From: Bacteroidales bacterium
Lineage (GTDB): Bacteria > Bacteroidota > Bacteroidia > Bacteroidales > SMBSF39
NCBI GenBank assembly: GCA_021107685.1
Contig: JAIOSH010000048.1
Location: 1-9,095 of the forward strand
Direction of reading: 5' to 3'
Length of the DNA: 9,095 bases
Position numbers and translations under genes: made by a program. This document shows, piece after piece, positions 6,938-9,095 of this stretch; the first letter of the stretch is position 1; each line of letters begins with the position of its first letter. A model generated the notes under the pieces. It searched no databases and was not told the origin of the DNA. It saw nothing but the letters and a program-made list of their open reading frames with translations.

Positions 6938-6972
6938 AAAAAACCTTACCATTATTTTTGGTAAGGTTTTTT
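6938..6972. terminator. Bidirectional rho-independent terminator between convergent genes
   Basis: The arms AAAAAACCTTACC (6938-6950) and GGTAAGGTTTTTT (6960-6972) pair perfectly over 13 bases with a 9-base loop. T-runs follow the stem in both directions. It should end the plus-strand transcript from the PID-CTERM-like gene (stop at 6816) and the minus-strand transcript of the PEP/pyruvate-binding gene (stop at 7111). Confidence 0.88.
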
Positions 6973-7007
6973 TATTTTGTTAATAACTGGTTTTATAATA
7001 ATTTTTT

Positions 7008-7089
7008 AGCCACGAATAAAAAACGAATAAATATGAAATATTCGTTAAAATTCCCCGAAAAAATCGGGGCAGGCTGTGCATTCGTGGCT
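7008..7089. repeat. 82-base nested palindromic element
   Basis: Outer arms AGCCACGAAT (7008-7017) and ATTCGTGGCT (7080-7089) are perfect inverted repeats. Inside lie two more hairpins: AACGAATA/TATTCGTT (7022-7029 with 7039-7046) and CCCCGA/TCGGGG (7053-7058 with 7064-7069). The CACGAAT repeat style is common in intergenic DNA of Bacteroidota and other environmental genomes as I recall it. It sits 21 bases past the stop codon of the PEP/pyruvate-binding gene and would fold in its 3' untranslated region. It is probably a small non-coding repeat family. Confidence 0.65.
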
Positions 7090-7110
7090 TTCTATTTATA
7101 ATTTTCTGTT

Positions 7111-7761
7111 TTAGTCATAAGTAATAACAGAAATTCTTTTTTTACCATCCATTCTTACAGTTATGGGTTTTTCAAAACGTATATGTCTGAAGAAATTCGT
7201 TTTCTTAATTAATTTTTGTTTTTTTAGAATATCATAATTAATATAGCTGCCTGATAATTCAGGTTGAACGGAAAAATAACCCACGTTCATTGAAGTTACA
7301 TTATGAAAAAAATGCGAACCTGAAGAAGCATCTAATGGGTATCCCTCAAGGCTTGTTTCGACAATAACTTTTGCATTTGAAATTTGAGGCCAGTTAACTG
7401 GTATTCCAATCCATTTATCGCGGGTTCCCCATCTGCCGGGTCCTATTAAAATATATTTTTTATTCTGTTTTCCCATTTCAGCATTTAATTTTTCAATTTC
7501 GCGTGCCATTTCTTCGGTCTTTTTTTTATCAAACAAATCATTATCAATAAATATAACATCGTAAACGTCTTTGATAACACCATTTCCCATACCTTTTTCC
7601 GCATAAAGAAATATTGATTTTTTATCAATTTCTTTCATATCAACATTGTAATCCTGGGCGCTACCTATTAAGGGTTTTATTTGTAATAAATAGAATGAAG
7701 CCTTATAATCGTCATCTTTATTAAGATCAACAGCAAATTCAATTTCAACCGGTGAACCCAA
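7111..7761 (-). pseudogene. C-terminal part of the PEP/pyruvate-binding-domain protein, cut off by an in-frame TAG
   Basis: This frame continues without shift from the upstream part after the TAG at 7765-7767: the codons after it read A-LGSPVEIEFAVDLN, which is the expected continuation. The 216 residues hold the conserved block GPGRWGTRDKWIGIPV, then AKVIVETSLEGYPLDASSGS and HFFHNVTSMNVGYF, and end normally at a TAA. The only start at the left of the frame is TTG at 7761, with no Shine-Dalgarno sequence, so independent translation is unlikely. There are no other stops or frameshifts, so the lesion, if real, is recent. Possible states are a broken gene, readthrough or amber suppression, or a sequencing error. 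The part lacks the phosphohistidine domain of true PEP synthase as far as is visible, so classical PEP synthase activity should not be assumed. Confidence 0.7.
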
Positions 7762-7764
7762 AGC

Positions 7765-9095
7765 CTATTTAACAATATCAAGTACTATCTCAATGGTTTT
7801 TGCAAGTGGAATATAATTGTATTTTAAAATATTTGCAAAATTAATGACTCTCGGACCATACTGGTTTAACCCCGGACTTATAGTATCATTATCTATATTA
7901 AACACGGAAGCACAATGTTTAAGTGTTCCGTGCATTTCGGCATCCTCAATATCTATGAATGCAAGTCCGGCTGTATCACCTTCGAGTAAATTCAATTCTT
8001 TTTTTCTTAAATCAACAGCAAAAAATTTAACCTGCGAATTTTTCAACTGATCTTTGGGTGTATTAATGTCGGTTGTCGGGTATTTGGGAGAAAATCTGTA
8101 TGCTTTATCGCCTTCAACAACATATTTTCCAAGACCGACAGCAGCAACTGCAAAACCTTCTTCGGGCTTCATGTGAGCAAAGGGATAATAATTATATGAC
8201 TGGGCTACTCCGCTTATGTGAGGATAGAAAAAATCACCAAATTTATTGCCGACAACTTCCTGTATTATAACAGCCATTTTTTCCTCTTCGATTTTATAAT
8301 TAATAGCTTCGACATATCCACGTGCAATTTTTGAATAAACAGAGGCATAAACAAGTTTAATAGCACCGGCAAGTTGTTCGAGTCTGATATTAATATCAGG
8401 ATTATTGTTTGGCAAAAGATAAGTTTCAAAAATACCTGCAAAAGGCTGCATCAATGAATCTTCAAATAATCCCGAAGAACGAACAGCGAGAGGTTTGTCA
8501 ATTTTTTTCAGAATAATTTTTAATCTTCTAATAAGGGTAGGTGATAATTTGGCATTTAAAAATATCTTTTTAATTCTATCGTAATCAGATTCTTTATAAA
8601 TTTTTTCATATAATTTATTTCTGTTTAAAAAATATTCAAATTCATCGGTTCCAATAAAAGATGTTTTTTGAGAACGGATATTAATGTTAGGTAAAATTTG
8701 TGAAAAATCATAATTATAAATTAATGAATTTATAAAAGCAACACCCCTGCCTTTACCTCCGAGTGAACCTTCCGAAAGACTTATAATATTACTTTCATCA
8801 AGTATCGCTACTTCTTCATAAGGTATTATTTTACCTTGGTTTTGCTCATTTCTGAATTTTTGAATTACATCTATTAGGATTTGGCGAACTTTTGTAGGGC
8901 TTTTATAATTTTTTACATTATATGGATTAAGTACCTTGGCTGCTTGTATTTCGCCCCTTGCCATCAGCCATAATGAAAAATGATTTTTTTTAGCATGATA
9001 GATTATTGATTCATCGGGTATGGTTTTTAATTGGTTTTCAAATTCCTTTAAAGTTTTTGCAATTCCAATATTATTGCCGTTTTTGTCTTTATAAA
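7765..9095 (-). CDS. PEP/pyruvate-binding (PPDK N-terminal, ATP-grasp) domain protein, 5' end outside the window, interrupted 3' by TAG
   Basis: The frame is open to the right edge: 43 codons precede the internal ATG at 8964 (ending HFSLWL just before MARGEIQ), so 8964 is not the true start. Visible residues hold the PPDK N-terminal ATP-grasp features: SLGGKGRGVAF (8766-8734), AVRSSGLFEDS...FAGIFETYL (from about 8487), and QEVVGNKFGDFFYPH. These are the nucleotide- and substrate-binding parts that in PEP synthase and pyruvate phosphate dikinase bind ATP and make phosphohistidine. In the Bacteroidota family I recall, about 1000 residues long, a receiver-like N-terminal region precedes this; the piece before MARGEIQ (IPDESIIYHAKKNHFSLWL) matches that junction. 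The frame ends at TAG 7765-7767, after IVLDIVK. Function is uncertain; a regulatory or kinase-like role in PEP/pyruvate metabolism is inferred. Confidence 0.85.
   Translation of the reverse strand, partial: YKDKNGNNIGIAKTLKEFENQLKTIPDESIIYHAKKNHFSLWLMARGEIQAAKVLNPYNVKNYKSPTKVRQILIDVIQKFRNEQNQGKIIPYEEVAILDESNIISLSEGSLGGKGRGVAFINSLIYNYDFSQILPNINIRSQKTSFIGTDEFEYFLNRNKLYEKIYKESDYDRIKKIFLNAKLSPTLIRRLKIILKKIDKPLAVRSSGLFEDSLMQPFAGIFETYLLPNNNPDINIRLEQLAGAIKLVYASVYSKIARGYVEAINYKIEEEKMAVIIQEVVGNKFGDFFYPHISGVAQSYNYYPFAHMKPEEGFAVAAVGLGKYVVEGDKAYRFSPKYPTTDINTPKDQLKNSQVKFFAVDLRKKELNLLEGDTAGLAFIDIEDAEMHGTLKHCASVFNIDNDTISPGLNQYGPRVINFANILKYNYIPLAKTIEIVLDIVK

Noticed and set aside
7759..7761. TTG at 7761 as a genuine start of a separate 216-residue protein
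   Set aside because: No Shine-Dalgarno sequence or promoter is visible, and the sequence on both sides of the TAG reads as one continuous family member.
7817..8270. Plus-strand frames of 77 and 65 codons
   Set aside because: They are antisense to conserved parts of the PEP/pyruvate-binding gene, with no independent support.
1..9095. CRISPR array, tRNA, rRNA, transposase or phage genes
   Set aside because: No regularly spaced direct repeats, cloverleaf-like stretches, or transposase/integrase motifs were seen on either strand.

Overview
The window looks like chromosomal DNA from a low-GC member of the Bacteroidota, probably an anaerobic Bacteroidales or Marinilabiliales-type lineage. The grounds are a secreted protein with a type IX secretion (T9SS) C-terminal sorting domain, a small protein with a PID-CTERM-like tail, a secreted TPR protein of a Bacteroidota style, a PEP/pyruvate-binding-domain protein of a kind I recall from this phylum, A-rich leaders that mostly lack Shine-Dalgarno sequences, and one TTG-N20-TATTTTTG promoter-like site. 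Nothing in it points to a phage, plasmid, CRISPR array, rRNA or tRNA.

Layout. The left part is on the minus strand: a two-CxxC zinc-ribbon-like protein cut by the left edge (3-344), a stand-alone receiver-domain response regulator (477-887), a 595-base AT-rich gap holding a 58-base hairpin (983-1040) and a likely terminator (1170-1195), and a 660-residue secreted TPR protein (1483-3465). A 251-base divergent intergenic region with a promoter candidate leads into the plus-strand genes: an 893-residue T9SS-exported multidomain protein (3717-6398) with a LamG-like domain, a nested palindromic repeat (6405-6551), and a 74-residue PID-CTERM-like protein (6592-6816). A bidirectional terminator (6938-6972) and a second nested palindrome (7008-7089) separate these from a minus-strand PEP/pyruvate-binding-domain gene that runs off the right edge.

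Main observations. First, the PEP/pyruvate-binding gene is split by one in-frame TAG (7765-7767), with family-like sequence continuing in the same frame on both sides; this is a nonsense mutation, recoding or a sequence error. Second, the hairpin at 983-1040 pairs 25 of 28 positions by Watson-Crick rules, and its three mismatches all become G-U pairs in a minus-strand RNA, which suggests a structured leader ahead of the response regulator. Third, in the T9SS protein a LamG-like domain of about 220 residues sits between two modules I usually see adjacent. I see no clear new multi-gene defence or biosynthetic system. The genes read as cell-surface export plus signalling and housekeeping functions, and the regulatory hairpin and amber codon are the most unusual items.
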